This document shows, one piece after another, positions 18,292 to 25,580 of a stretch of 64,000 bases of DNA. This stretch comes from Deltaproteobacteria bacterium (GTDB taxonomy: Bacteria; Bdellovibrionota_C; UBA2361; J135), in NCBI GenBank assembly GCA_020635175.1, contig JACKAH010000004.1, positions 1 through 64,000 of the forward strand, given 5' to 3'. Each line of letters begins with the position of its first letter. Within the stretch, counting starts at the first letter, position 1. Below the pieces are notes generated by a model. That model worked only from the letters and a program-made list of their open reading frames with translations, had not been told where the DNA came from and ran no database searches. The translations under genes and the position numbers were made by a program.

Positions 18292-18603
18292 TTACGATTG
18301 AGTTACTGGATCTAGAGCAGGCCCCCCTCCTTCCTTTTTCCCAGGACAAGAGACGATCTTTCCTGTTTCTATTGGATTTCCCAAAAGCTTATTACACTTT
18401 TCAAGCAATGCCTGAGCATTTGCTTTATACTCATCTGGCAATGGTTTTGTTTCACGATCTTCCATTTCCTTCTTCCAATCCACACATTCCTTACATGTAG
18501 GATCATAATCTGGCTCAGCAATTGGAGCACTTTTCGGCACCGAACTACATCCGATTACAAATAGAACTAAGGTTAAAAAACTTAGCTTAAAAAGCTTCTT
18601 CAT
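18292..18603 (-). CDS. Small lipoprotein, unknown function
   Basis: This 103-residue protein has a clear lipoprotein signal peptide ending VIGCSS (Cys19). The mature part is short, charged and proline-containing, with four Cys including a CKEC pair and two later single Cys that could form disulfides. No family is recognised. It starts 17 bp after the cysteine-rich gene at 18621, on the same strand, so the two are probably one transcript controlled from palindrome site 2. The outer or inner membrane location cannot be fixed, because the residue after Cys is Ser, which favours the outer membrane by the Lol rule. Confidence 0.72.
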   Translation of the reverse strand: MKKLFKLSFLTLVLFVIGCSSVPKSAPIAEPDYDPTCKECVDWKKEMEDRETKPLPDEYKANAQALLEKCNKLLGNPIETGKIVSCPGKKEGGGPALDPVTQS

Positions 18604-18620
18604 TTTCGACTCCTAATCTA

Positions 18621-19121
18621 TTAAAACTCGCTTAAAAATGGTTCATAGAAATCTATGTCTTCTTCTATTTTGCCACCAGAGATCAGCGTGTCTAAACAAC
18701 CAGCCATACAAGAAATCTGGTTATTTGTAGCTTCATCTTTCTGTGCATTTGCAGCATCTATCTGAGGATCAAAATCTGCATGACAACTGGCATTACCCTC
18801 ATCTTTAAACGCATTAGCCTCATTTACACATGTTTCATGAGCCGTTGGTGCTGTAGTAGCATCTGGACAGGCATCGATTTTTTCTTGATATTTATCTGTA
18901 ATCTCATCATGACAAGCACTTAATGCATCATATGCAGCTTGCAAAGCTTGATTTGCTGCTGACATCTCTAGATTAAATTTATCCTGGCATCTCTGTGTAC
19001 ACTTCAGATACTTATCATTCTGATCGCCTGAACCACCGCCTACGCCATTTATTAAAGGAATAGCGAATGCTGATGTTGAAAATAAGGCAGAAAGTAGCGC
19101 CATGCATACTGTTCTTTTCAT
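18621..19121 (-). CDS. Secreted cysteine-rich helical protein
   Basis: I start at the ATG at 19121, which follows GGAGGTTTT; the frame is open seven codons further up. The signal peptide ends at SAFA. The mature protein (about 145 residues) is helical with eight Cys in a spaced pattern: CTQRC early, single Cys at intervals of about 15-20 residues, and CMAGC near the end. This suggests disulfide-bonded helical hairpins. The C-terminus is acidic. No family is recognised. It is the first gene of a two-gene unit with the lipoprotein, and palindrome site 2 lies about 80 bp upstream. Confidence 0.72.
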   Translation of the reverse strand: MKRTVCMALLSALFSTSAFAIPLINGVGGGSGDQNDKYLKCTQRCQDKFNLEMSAANQALQAAYDALSACHDEITDKYQEKIDACPDATTAPTAHETCVNEANAFKDEGNASCHADFDPQIDAANAQKDEATNNQISCMAGCLDTLISGGKIEEDIDFYEPFLSEF

Positions 19122-19201
19122 AAAACCTCCAAACATTAACAAAACTCTCGGAGGTTACAGGGCACCAGACATGGAAGCACTATAAACCCCCAATACTAAA
19201 C

Positions 19202-19218
19202 ATGGGATTATTACCCAT
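19202..19218. promoter_or_regulatory. ATGGG-N7-CCCAT palindrome, site 2
   Basis: The sequence is ATGGGATTATTACCCAT, flanked by C and G that extend the symmetry to 19 bp. A further half-site, TACCCAT, follows at 19221-19227. It is 80 bp upstream of the cysteine-rich gene start. A TATAGT -10-like hexamer lies 17 bases beyond it on the minus strand, which would place the palindrome over the -35 region. Confidence 0.72.
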
Positions 19219-19317
19219 GTTACCCATAAATGTTATCCTAAGTTATTTGCAGCTGTAGCATAAATAAGAAGAACTCTTACGTACAAAGGAATGGCATCGA
19301 ACACAGGATGAGAGAAA

Positions 19318-19343
19318 GGCAGCATAAGAAAAGTTATGCTGCC
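19318..19343 (-). terminator. Terminator of the 193-residue secreted protein gene
   Basis: A perfect 10-bp stem (19318-19327 with 19334-19343) has a 6-base loop. On the minus strand it is followed by TTTCTCTC. It starts 7 bp after the stop codon. Confidence 0.75.
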
Positions 19344-19350
19344 GAAATCA

Positions 19351-19932
19351 TTAGCAATCGCTAAGATCATCCTCAGAAATCAGTCCTGGAACAGAGCGAA
19401 AATACTCAAGCTCAGCAGTAACATCCTCTCCCCATTGAGCCTTTTCTAGTGCTTGCTGAAGCTGAGCTCTGAGCTCTTGAGCATAACTTATTAAAAGCTG
19501 CGCATCTTCTAATACATCAGATCTTTTGTTTAACTCACGCTCTGCTCTCAGCGTCTCTGAGATTCCGCGCTCAATTAAATCAGCTGCAGTAGCTGGCTTA
19601 GGGGCGGTGCCTTTTACTTTTACGCCATTGCCCTGCCCCGGCACTTTCGGAGCAACTTTTCGACATTTACAGGAATCAAAGAGAAAGAGAAACCCTACGC
19701 CCTTTCGCTCTACGCATGCAGAGTCTTCTGAGCATGAGCCAGCACACTCAAAATTCTCAAATGTTTGGCTATTTCCTTGAGCCTGGTACTTAGTTTCGTT
19801 TTCGCCAGTACTAGGATTGTACACCTCTATCTCTTTATAGTACTGACATGTTGTAGGTTCGGAAGATATGATAGCGAAACTTAGGCAAGGCAAGAATAAT
19901 ACAAAGCAAAAGAATAACATCGTCCTTTTCAT
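19351..19932 (-). CDS. Secreted protein with Cys-rich N-terminal and helical C-terminal domain
   Basis: A 193-residue protein with a signal peptide ending near SFA. The mature N-terminal third has eight Cys, including FECAGSCSEDSAC and CKC, and looks disulfide-bonded. After a Pro/Lys-rich hinge (about residues 98-113) comes a long amphipathic helix, SETLRAERELNKRSDVLED onward, which may form a coiled coil. No family is recognised. GGGGTTTTT precedes the ATG as a ribosome site. Palindrome site 3 lies 80 bp upstream, and a terminator follows the stop. Confidence 0.7.
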   Translation of the reverse strand: MKRTMLFFCFVLFLPCLSFAIISSEPTTCQYYKEIEVYNPSTGENETKYQAQGNSQTFENFECAGSCSEDSACVERKGVGFLFLFDSCKCRKVAPKVPGQGNGVKVKGTAPKPATAADLIERGISETLRAERELNKRSDVLEDAQLLISYAQELRAQLQQALEKAQWGEDVTAELEYFRSVPGLISEDDLSDC

Positions 19933-20012
19933 AAAAACCCCATTTTTTAATAACTAACCCAAAAATTCGGTCTAGAACCAACTCAATGTAGGCGGATCTT
20001 GACCAAAGTTGT

Positions 20013-20029
20013 ATGGGTATATCACCCAT
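20013..20029. promoter_or_regulatory. ATGGG-N7-CCCAT palindrome, site 3
   Basis: The sequence is ATGGGTATATCACCCAT, extended by T and A flanks. It sits between divergent genes, 80 bp upstream of the 193-residue protein (minus) and 122 bp upstream of the EF-hand protein (plus), so it could control either or both. Confidence 0.72.
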
Positions 20030-20151
20030 ACAATAGAGTTATAACCTACAATTGTAATAATGAAGCATAAGTATAAATTTTAGGAAACTTTCGTAGCTTC
20101 GACTCAATAACAAGAGAAGGTACAGGAAGTTTATTTTTATGCGAGTTAGCA

Positions 20152-20634
20152 ATGAGAAGAATCAATAAAAGTGTTCAATTTCTGTCAGTCGTGTCTGCTG
20201 TTTTACTAATATCAAATGTTAGCTTCGCAGAGAATCAATCTCACAAACTTAAGCCAAACGTAAGCAAAAGCGAAGGAGAGCCCCTTTTAGATGATTCTTG
20301 CCCATCTATAGACTTTTTTGATGTAAGCGAAGCAGACAAAAAAGAATTTATCGAAAAAGCTCAAAAATGGATTAATGAAAATCTACCAAACGCTAAAACC
20401 TTGGATGAAGTTGCTCAAGGTATCATCGATAAATACGATACAGATGACAATAATAAGTTAAAGTCGAGCGAACTTTCAAGTTTTACCAGTGCATTAGGGT
20501 ATTGGTTCTGCGGAACAGTAGCAGACGCTCTCTTAGAAGAGTTTAATACAGATGAGGATAATGCGTTAAGCAAGTCCGAAATCTCGAACGCTCTCGCAGG
20601 GGGAGGAATCATCGCTCCTGGCGCAGAAGATTAG
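20152..20634 (+). CDS. Secreted EF-hand protein
   Basis: A 160-residue protein with a signal peptide ending at SFAEN. The mature part has two EF-hand calcium loops, DTDDNNKLKSSE and NTDEDNALSKSE. Both keep the Asp/Asn-x-Asp-x-Asn spacing and the terminal Glu ligand, and both are flanked by helices. A single pair of Cys (DDSCPS and WFCGT) may form a disulfide. Calcium binding is well supported and the biological role is unknown. It is divergent from the 193-residue secreted gene and convergent with the beta-helix gene, whose stop is one base away. Confidence 0.78.
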   Translation: MRRINKSVQFLSVVSAVLLISNVSFAENQSHKLKPNVSKSEGEPLLDDSCPSIDFFDVSEADKKEFIEKAQKWINENLPNAKTLDEVAQGIIDKYDTDDNNKLKSSELSSFTSALGYWFCGTVADALLEEFNTDEDNALSKSEISNALAGGGIIAPGAED

Positions 20635-20635
20635 C

Positions 20636-21799
20636 CTATGGCAACACGACTAACTGGATTGGTCTCGTAAGCTTACCAGCTTTACCATCATAAACCTGCG
20701 CAAAAAGCTGATCTCCTATCTCTACGTCACTAACGATCCAATCAATATGATTCGCTTGACCTGAAATGGTCTGGTTGTAAAAAAGATTCGATGTGTCTAG
20801 AAATTTCAACCCCTGGGGAATTTGTAACGCGCCAGGACTACCAAAAGATCCTATCAGAGCATCACTTTGGGTCGTTGAACTTGACTTTATATTCAAACCC
20901 CAGGAGCTAGCTAATACAAATGGACTATCTGCATAAAGTCGATTAGATAAATACTCGACACTGCTTGCCTCAAACATCTTTGCATCATTCTGTTTTCCCC
21001 ACGCTTGCCACTCTGTCAGCTCATCATAGAATCCAATCTGTGCACCTTTTCCTGGAACAAACTCTGAATTTGAATATATTAGGTTGTTAGCGGTTAGAGC
21101 TGCGCCAGCAATTCCTATACCGCTGTTACACGGACATGGCATCGGAAACGGAGGCTCTCCATACTGACAGTAATCACTTCCATCACCACCCTTGATTACG
21201 GAATCCATTACTACAGTTGTAGCACCACTTGAGCTAATTGCAGGCAATCCAGCTGTCCCCCCACTCAAACAGCTATCAGTTGCAGCATGCTGAGCTTCAA
21301 TGTAAGAGCTTTGAATAAAAACATACGGAACTGAGGTTGAAATTGCATAATTACCCTGAGCACCACCAAGTAAAAAATCCCATTGTGGGGCTTTTATTTC
21401 GCTTTCAACAACGTGAAATTGATCAAACCCATTTACACGTACAGCGCTTTGACTTGCTGTATAGAGACCATTAGTACTTCCACCAGTCGCAATGTTTGCA
21501 AACACTAACTTTCCATAGCCTGGCCCTAAAGCGTTAATCACGTGATCTTGGTAATAGCTGCCGTTATAATCATCTGCTTCGATTAATGGCCTCGGTCCAC
21601 CAACTAAAGTAAGGGGCTTATCAATACTAATTTTGGGATAGATGCCTCCCTGAATCCAGATAACATCATCATCATGAGCAGCATTAATTGCTAATTGTAG
21701 ATCTGCGTAGTCTGCTGTTCCTGATTGGTTAACTGTAATCAGCTCTGCGTATGAAGTTGAAACAAATAAAATAAGGAAAATAAAGAATCTTAGAATCAT
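20636..21799 (-). CDS. Secreted right-handed beta-helix protein
   Basis: I use the ATG at 21799, which gives a normal signal peptide (MILRFFIF to TSYAE); the frame is open to 21862. The sequence TADYADLQLAINAAHDDDVIWIQGGIYPK is the classic first rung of pectate-lyase-like or DUF1565 beta-helices, followed by rung repeats with stacked Asn and Val. Cysteines cluster in a loop near PFPMPCPCNSG. No catalytic triad of a polysaccharide lyase is evident, so a structural or binding role is as likely as an enzyme. A sigma-70-like promoter and palindrome site 4 are upstream. Confidence 0.78.
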   Translation of the reverse strand: MILRFFIFLILFVSTSYAELITVNQSGTADYADLQLAINAAHDDDVIWIQGGIYPKISIDKPLTLVGGPRPLIEADDYNGSYYQDHVINALGPGYGKLVFANIATGGSTNGLYTASQSAVRVNGFDQFHVVESEIKAPQWDFLLGGAQGNYAISTSVPYVFIQSSYIEAQHAATDSCLSGGTAGLPAISSSGATTVVMDSVIKGGDGSDYCQYGEPPFPMPCPCNSGIGIAGAALTANNLIYSNSEFVPGKGAQIGFYDELTEWQAWGKQNDAKMFEASSVEYLSNRLYADSPFVLASSWGLNIKSSSTTQSDALIGSFGSPGALQIPQGLKFLDTSNLFYNQTISGQANHIDWIVSDVEIGDQLFAQVYDGKAGKLTRPIQLVVLP

Positions 21800-21834
21800 A
21801 ATGCGCCCACTCTCAACTCGTAAATCCAGCCAAA

Positions 21835-21862
21835 AGTATACGCAAAACTTGTTACTAATCAA
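21835..21862 (-). promoter_or_regulatory. Sigma-70-type promoter of the beta-helix gene
   Basis: Read on the minus strand, TTGATT and TATACT are separated by 16 bases. The predicted start of transcription is about 30 bases before the ATG at 21799, and palindrome site 4 would be near -70. Confidence 0.55.
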
Positions 21863-21890
21863 TCAATTCAAGTCACAAAAAAGTAAATAT

Positions 21891-21907
21891 ATGGGTAGAG
21901 AACCCAT
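21891..21907. promoter_or_regulatory. ATGGG-N7-CCCAT palindrome, site 4
   Basis: The sequence is ATGGGTAGAGAACCCAT. With flanking AT-rich bases the symmetry extends to 23 bp (TATATGGG...CCCATATA). It lies 91 bp upstream of the beta-helix gene start at 21799. Confidence 0.75.
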
Positions 21908-22055
21908 ATATTTACTATAACATAACCTGCTAGAGATGTTTCTGCACAATCACACTCTCTCTTATGATTTGAAGTCAAGGATCGCCCTTACCTAAATGAT
22001 GCTCAAGATCCTGGGAACGTCTGTTGCAACTATATACAATCCTCATAATTCCACT

Positions 22056-22157
22056 TTTGAGGGCAGGGAAAGCTCTAAAATTCGAGCATTTCTAAAATCA
22101 ACATCAGCATCAATTATCCTTGATTTTAAGGAATCGACTTTTAGCTCTGCCCTCAAA
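22056..22157. repeat. Long imperfect inverted repeat (about 102 bp)
   Basis: The left arm from 22056 (TTTGAGGGCAG, then AGCTCTAAAA and TCTAAAATCAA) is mirrored by the right arm ending at 22157 (CTGCCCTCAAA preceded by TTTTAGCT and TTGATTTTA). The arms are about 45 and 38 bases with small internal differences and a 19-base centre. It fills most of the 320-bp gap (21863-22182) before the K+ channel gene. It could be a small non-autonomous element, a folded leader or an sRNA. No T-run follows. A 66-codon frame across it is not convincing. Confidence 0.6.
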
Positions 22158-22182
22158 TTTATTCTTCTGCTAAATTTTTCAT

Positions 22183-22998
22183 ATGAAACGAAGTAGCAGA
22201 GATATAGTTCATGAAATTATTTTTGAGGCGGACACCCCGTCAGGAAAATTATTCGACTTATTACTGATTGCCTGTATTGTTCTCAGTATACTGACCGTAA
22301 TGCTAGACAGCGTACAATCGTTATCTGCGCAATATGGAGACGCACTTTATGTGCTTGAATGGGTTTTCACGATATTATTTACGATTGAATACTTTCTTAG
22401 ACTTTGGTGCGTCAGAAAACCATTTGCATATGCTGGTAGTTTTTATGGAATCGTTGACCTCTTATCAATCCTACCCTCCTACCTTAGTATTATAATAGCT
22501 GGAAGCCATTACCTACTCGTTATTCGTGCCTTGCGCATGTTGCGACTGTTCCGTGTCTTAAAGTTAGCTCAGTACATCACTGAAGCGAGCGCCTTATCTG
22601 ATGCTATGCATGCAAGTAAGCGTAAAATTTTTGTATTCTTGTACTGCATAGTTGTTCTGGTTGTAATCCTTGGTTCATTAATGTATATCGTCGAAGCTGG
22701 AGGTGGTGGTTTTACAAGTATTCCAAAAAGTATTTATTGGGCAATTGTAACGCTGACAACTGTTGGATACGGTGACATCTCACCACAGACACCTTTAGGT
22801 CAAATCCTTGCTTCCTTAATTATGATCATCGGATATGCTATAATTGCAGTGCCAACAGGTATAGTAACTGCAGAGATGACAAAGTCAGCAATCAGCAAAA
22901 GCGATATTTCAACACAGGCATGTCCAGACTGCGGTCGAGGAGGACATTCCCCGAAAGCAGATTACTGTATGTATTGTGGCTCCAAAATGCATATCTAA
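22183..22998 (+). CDS. Voltage-gated potassium channel with C-terminal zinc ribbon
   Basis: A 271-residue six-transmembrane channel subunit. S1-S4 are clear, and S4 carries the periodic arginines RALRMLRLFRVLK. The pore loop has the potassium selectivity filter TTVGYGD between S5 and S6. After S6 the cytoplasmic tail ends in a treble-clef/zinc-ribbon motif, CPDC...CMYC, which is not part of the canonical KvAP architecture. The protein should form tetramers in the inner membrane. There is no ribosome site. TGC-TAAATT lies six bases before the ATG, suggesting a leaderless transcript. Confidence 0.93.
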   Translation: MKRSSRDIVHEIIFEADTPSGKLFDLLLIACIVLSILTVMLDSVQSLSAQYGDALYVLEWVFTILFTIEYFLRLWCVRKPFAYAGSFYGIVDLLSILPSYLSIIIAGSHYLLVIRALRMLRLFRVLKLAQYITEASALSDAMHASKRKIFVFLYCIVVLVVILGSLMYIVEAGGGGFTSIPKSIYWAIVTLTTVGYGDISPQTPLGQILASLIMIIGYAIIAVPTGIVTAEMTKSAISKSDISTQACPDCGRGGHSPKADYCMYCGSKMHI

Positions 22999-23008
22999 AT
23001 CACCCACT

Positions 23009-23842
23009 TTAAGGCAGTGCCAAATTATCAAAGCTAAAAGGCACTGCCATTGAAGAATGAGGTGTTGTGACATAAATGACTAGAACCGCATCGCTAGGAA
23101 TCTTCATTGAGAAATTCATAACTCTAACGTCATTCATGGTCATTGAGCCTTGATTATCAATCTTATTTCCTGAAGCGTCTTGAAGCTCATAGCTCACAAT
23201 TTTTGATTGTGGATCTTCAATTTTAAAAACCAAATCATTATCGCTTACCTGCATAAAACCACCAAACATACCTCCAAAAGCATTAGCCATGGCATTTGCC
23301 ATCCCTTTAGCCTCAGCTTCTTTTTTCATCTTCTCTTCATTGTTCTTCTTTTCAGTGTCATATGCAGCTTTATCCATCACGACAAATTTAATACCAGCAT
23401 CAGTGAGAGCTTTCGCTGTTAGCAATTTTCCTGATTGAGCAGTTATGTTTGGAATTTTGATTTGAGCATTTGGATCTTTGCTTGGCATAAAGAGATCAAG
23501 CTCTCCATTAAGCTTAGCTAAAGTAGTTGCTTTACGACTAGGATTTTTAAAACTTAGCGTTATCTTATTTTGCTGCCAGCCCCCTTGGTTAAACGGCTCG
23601 AATCCCTCTTTTTGTTTTTGAGGATCAATGATGTCTCGACCAGTATCATCCTGGGCTTCTTTAACCTTAGTATTTACACCTTTAATATCACTTAACTCAT
23701 CGCCAACTAGCTTTACCTCTACCTCCAAGCCAGCAAAAAACTGCCCTGTGGTTCTCGTGTCTTTTATATCTCCAACAGAAGGAGTGATTGCACTACAGAA
23801 ACTTGGGACTAAAAGGCTAAGAGCTAAAAACATTGTCTTCAT
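23009..23842 (-). CDS. Secreted protein, unknown function
   Basis: The ATG at 23842 (MKTMFLALSLL, signal peptide ending near FCSA) has GGAG eight bases upstream, so I prefer it to the longer frame starting at 23914. The mature protein (about 260 residues) looks like beta-sandwich repeats, with a Lys/Glu-rich helical stretch and an Ala/Met/Gly-rich segment (GMANAMANAFGGMFGGF) in the middle. The C-terminal part (NDLVFKIEDPQSKIVSYEL, later VLVIYVTTPHSSMAVPF) resembles a fibronectin-like strand pattern. No family is recognised. It is convergent with the K+ channel gene and divergent from the Lrp-like regulator. Confidence 0.7.
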   Translation of the reverse strand: MKTMFLALSLLVPSFCSAITPSVGDIKDTRTTGQFFAGLEVEVKLVGDELSDIKGVNTKVKEAQDDTGRDIIDPQKQKEGFEPFNQGGWQQNKITLSFKNPSRKATTLAKLNGELDLFMPSKDPNAQIKIPNITAQSGKLLTAKALTDAGIKFVVMDKAAYDTEKKNNEEKMKKEAEAKGMANAMANAFGGMFGGFMQVSDNDLVFKIEDPQSKIVSYELQDASGNKIDNQGSMTMNDVRVMNFSMKIPSDAVLVIYVTTPHSSMAVPFSFDNLALP

Positions 23843-24085
23843 AAATGAGGCTCCAATAATGAGTAATGAAAACAAGCTAAAGCCAAATATTAATAAGTTC
23901 AACAGAAATCTCACCCAGATGGACAGTGCCTATATACACGTAAACACTGACCAAATGGTGGTTGAAATTTGAATTGTGCCCTAGAGAAAGATACAATTTA
24001 CCTAAATTAGCTAATAACAGAACGAGGCTATTTTTGGGTAATCGGGTACAAGTATGGGCAATGCAATTCTAGGTCGGAAACTATC

Positions 24086-25084
24086 ATGATAAAGCTTACC
24101 GACCGTCAAAAGAAAATACTAAAAGCAGTAGAATATAGAGCTGCCGAGTCGCTTTCGGTTATCTCTGAAGAGATTCAGATCCGTGAACATATTGTTCGAT
24201 ATGAACTTCAAAGTATGATCAAAAATGGAGTCATTAGTAAACAATCTGCATACATCAATCCATTTAGTATTGGTCTAAACAACTACACCCTCTACGGCTC
24301 ATTTGACGGCTACACTGCTGAGCAACGAGATAAATTTATAAAAACGATAACAAAACATCCTCAAGTTTCCTGCGTCTTTCTGCTTGGAGGTAACTATGAT
24401 TATAGCTTCACGATTCTTGCAAAATCAGCTCAGGAAGCTGAAGAGATCTTAAGATCTATCTCTGATAAATCTGAAGCAGGATATGTCAAACGCACAATCT
24501 CGCAGCAAAGTAAGATAGTTTACTTTGGGATGAAACATCTATCCGATCAAGTAAAGACCAAGACCTACCTTAAAAGTTTCTATCGTGAAAATTTGGTTAA
24601 AATTGATCAGCTAGATTCAAGAATCCTTGACCTTCTTTCAACTGAAGGGCTAATGCCGTTTCAACAGATAGATAGAAAGTTAAAGATAGCAAGTGGAAAG
24701 TCGCGTAGACGAATTCTTCAACTCATGGAGAAAGAGGTAATCTCAGGCCTGTACCATGCAGTAAACCATAGTGCTTTGAAATACAACAAGTACAAGCTTT
24801 TAATTTCAGCCAAGCATGAATCTCCAAAGTTAGTTGAGCAACTATTTGAATACTGTCAAAAACACCCGAACATATACAAATACATCGAATCGCTTTCTAC
24901 ATGGAGCTTTGAGCTTGGGATAGAGGTCGTATCACCAGAGGAGTTCTTGCCTCTCCTAAGTGAGATTCAAGATAAATTTAGAGACTACGTCCTTGAAACT
25001 ACACTTTTGCAGATATTCACGCTTCTAAAATATACGCCATATATTCATTCTGAAAAGATGTTGCTCTATCAAAAAGCAGCTTAG
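24086..25084 (+). CDS. Double-headed Lrp/AsnC-type transcription regulator
   Basis: The 332-residue protein has two tandem Lrp-like modules. The first (about 1-165) begins LTDRQKKILKAVEYRA with an HTH and a RAM-type alpha/beta domain (VSCVFLLGGNYDYSFTILA). The second (about 170-320) begins IDQLDSRILDLLSTEGL with a second HTH and another RAM-like half (YIESLSTWSFELGIEV). Ordinary Lrp/AsnC proteins have about 150 residues and one module, so this is a duplication-fusion able to act as a pseudo-dimer. Effector binding is inferred. It sits in the middle of the region holding the five palindromes, which makes it the best candidate to bind them. Direct GGGTA/GGGTA/GGGC half-sites just upstream may be for autoregulation. 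Confidence 0.85.
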   Translation: MIKLTDRQKKILKAVEYRAAESLSVISEEIQIREHIVRYELQSMIKNGVISKQSAYINPFSIGLNNYTLYGSFDGYTAEQRDKFIKTITKHPQVSCVFLLGGNYDYSFTILAKSAQEAEEILRSISDKSEAGYVKRTISQQSKIVYFGMKHLSDQVKTKTYLKSFYRENLVKIDQLDSRILDLLSTEGLMPFQQIDRKLKIASGKSRRRILQLMEKEVISGLYHAVNHSALKYNKYKLLISAKHESPKLVEQLFEYCQKHPNIYKYIESLSTWSFELGIEVVSPEEFLPLLSEIQDKFRDYVLETTLLQIFTLLKYTPYIHSEKMLLYQKAA

Positions 25085-25090
25085 CCAGGA

Positions 25091-25456
25091 CTACCACTCT
25101 TCATCACTTCTACGCAGGTAGATGTCACAGCTGCGCTCAGAGATGACTAGATTGTCATCTTCAAAGCGATACTGAAATGGGCCGAGAGTAACATTCTTGA
25201 CCTTCCCAGTAATCGTGCTTCCAGCGATCTCGTATGAACCAGTTGCTCTTTCATCAGACAATCCACTTGAGCGTTTCATGATGGATCTAATGTCATAAGT
25301 ATTATCAGTCCTAAAGGTATAGGAGAGATTCTCAATATAATCTGTGCAGGGTCGCCCTATCACTTTATATGAAGTCCAGTTCCCAACAATTGATTGCTGC
25401 GCGATAACATCATTTGCTGATAGTAGAATAAGGGCAGAAAGAGCTAGAAATTTCAT
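25091..25456 (-). CDS. Small secreted lipocalin-like protein
   Basis: The start is the ATG at 25456; the open frame begins two codons earlier at a TTG. A signal peptide ending VIAQQ precedes about 100 residues of beta structure. The IVGNWTSYKVIGRPC opening and alternating strands (YTFRTDNTYDIRS, ATGSYEIAGSTITGKV, FEDDNLVISER) fit a lipocalin-like beta-barrel of the DUF family often found in secreted bacterial proteins. Two Cys could form a disulfide. Ligand and role are unknown. It is convergent with the regulator gene, 6 bp apart. Confidence 0.72.
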   Translation of the reverse strand: MKFLALSALILLSANDVIAQQSIVGNWTSYKVIGRPCTDYIENLSYTFRTDNTYDIRSIMKRSSGLSDERATGSYEIAGSTITGKVKNVTLGPFQYRFEDDNLVISERSCDIYLRRSDEEW

Positions 25457-25565
25457 ATGCAAAAATCCTTAGAGATAAAGCATTATCGTCACGATACCAT
25501 CCACGCTAAACACTTTGAGCGGGAATTATAACAGGACGATTAGCCTATTCCTCTATATAGAGATC

Positions 25566-25574
25566 TGCTATAAT
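25566..25574 (+). promoter_or_regulatory. Extended -10 promoter element for a leaderless phhA
   Basis: TGC followed by the consensus -10 TATAAT (25569-25574) lies six bases before the GTG start at 25581. Transcription would begin at or next to the start codon. No -35 hexamer is visible 17 bases upstream. Confidence 0.6.
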
Positions 25575-25580
25575 TAAAGT

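Noticed and set aside
21996..22196. A 66-codon frame across the long inverted repeat
   Set aside because: Its codons are dictated by the inverted repeat, it runs into the channel gene start, and it has no ribosome site.
23013..23048. GGCAGTGCC...GGCACTGCC inverted repeat as a terminator of the K+ channel gene
   Set aside because: It lies within the last codons of the convergent secreted-protein gene, with a 18-base loop and no T-run. Coding constraint explains it equally well.
24030..24056. Possible sixth palindrome before the Lrp-like gene
   Set aside because: Only direct GGGTA/GGGTA/ATGGGC half-sites are present, without the inverted partner at 7-base spacing. I mention them only as possible autoregulatory half-sites.
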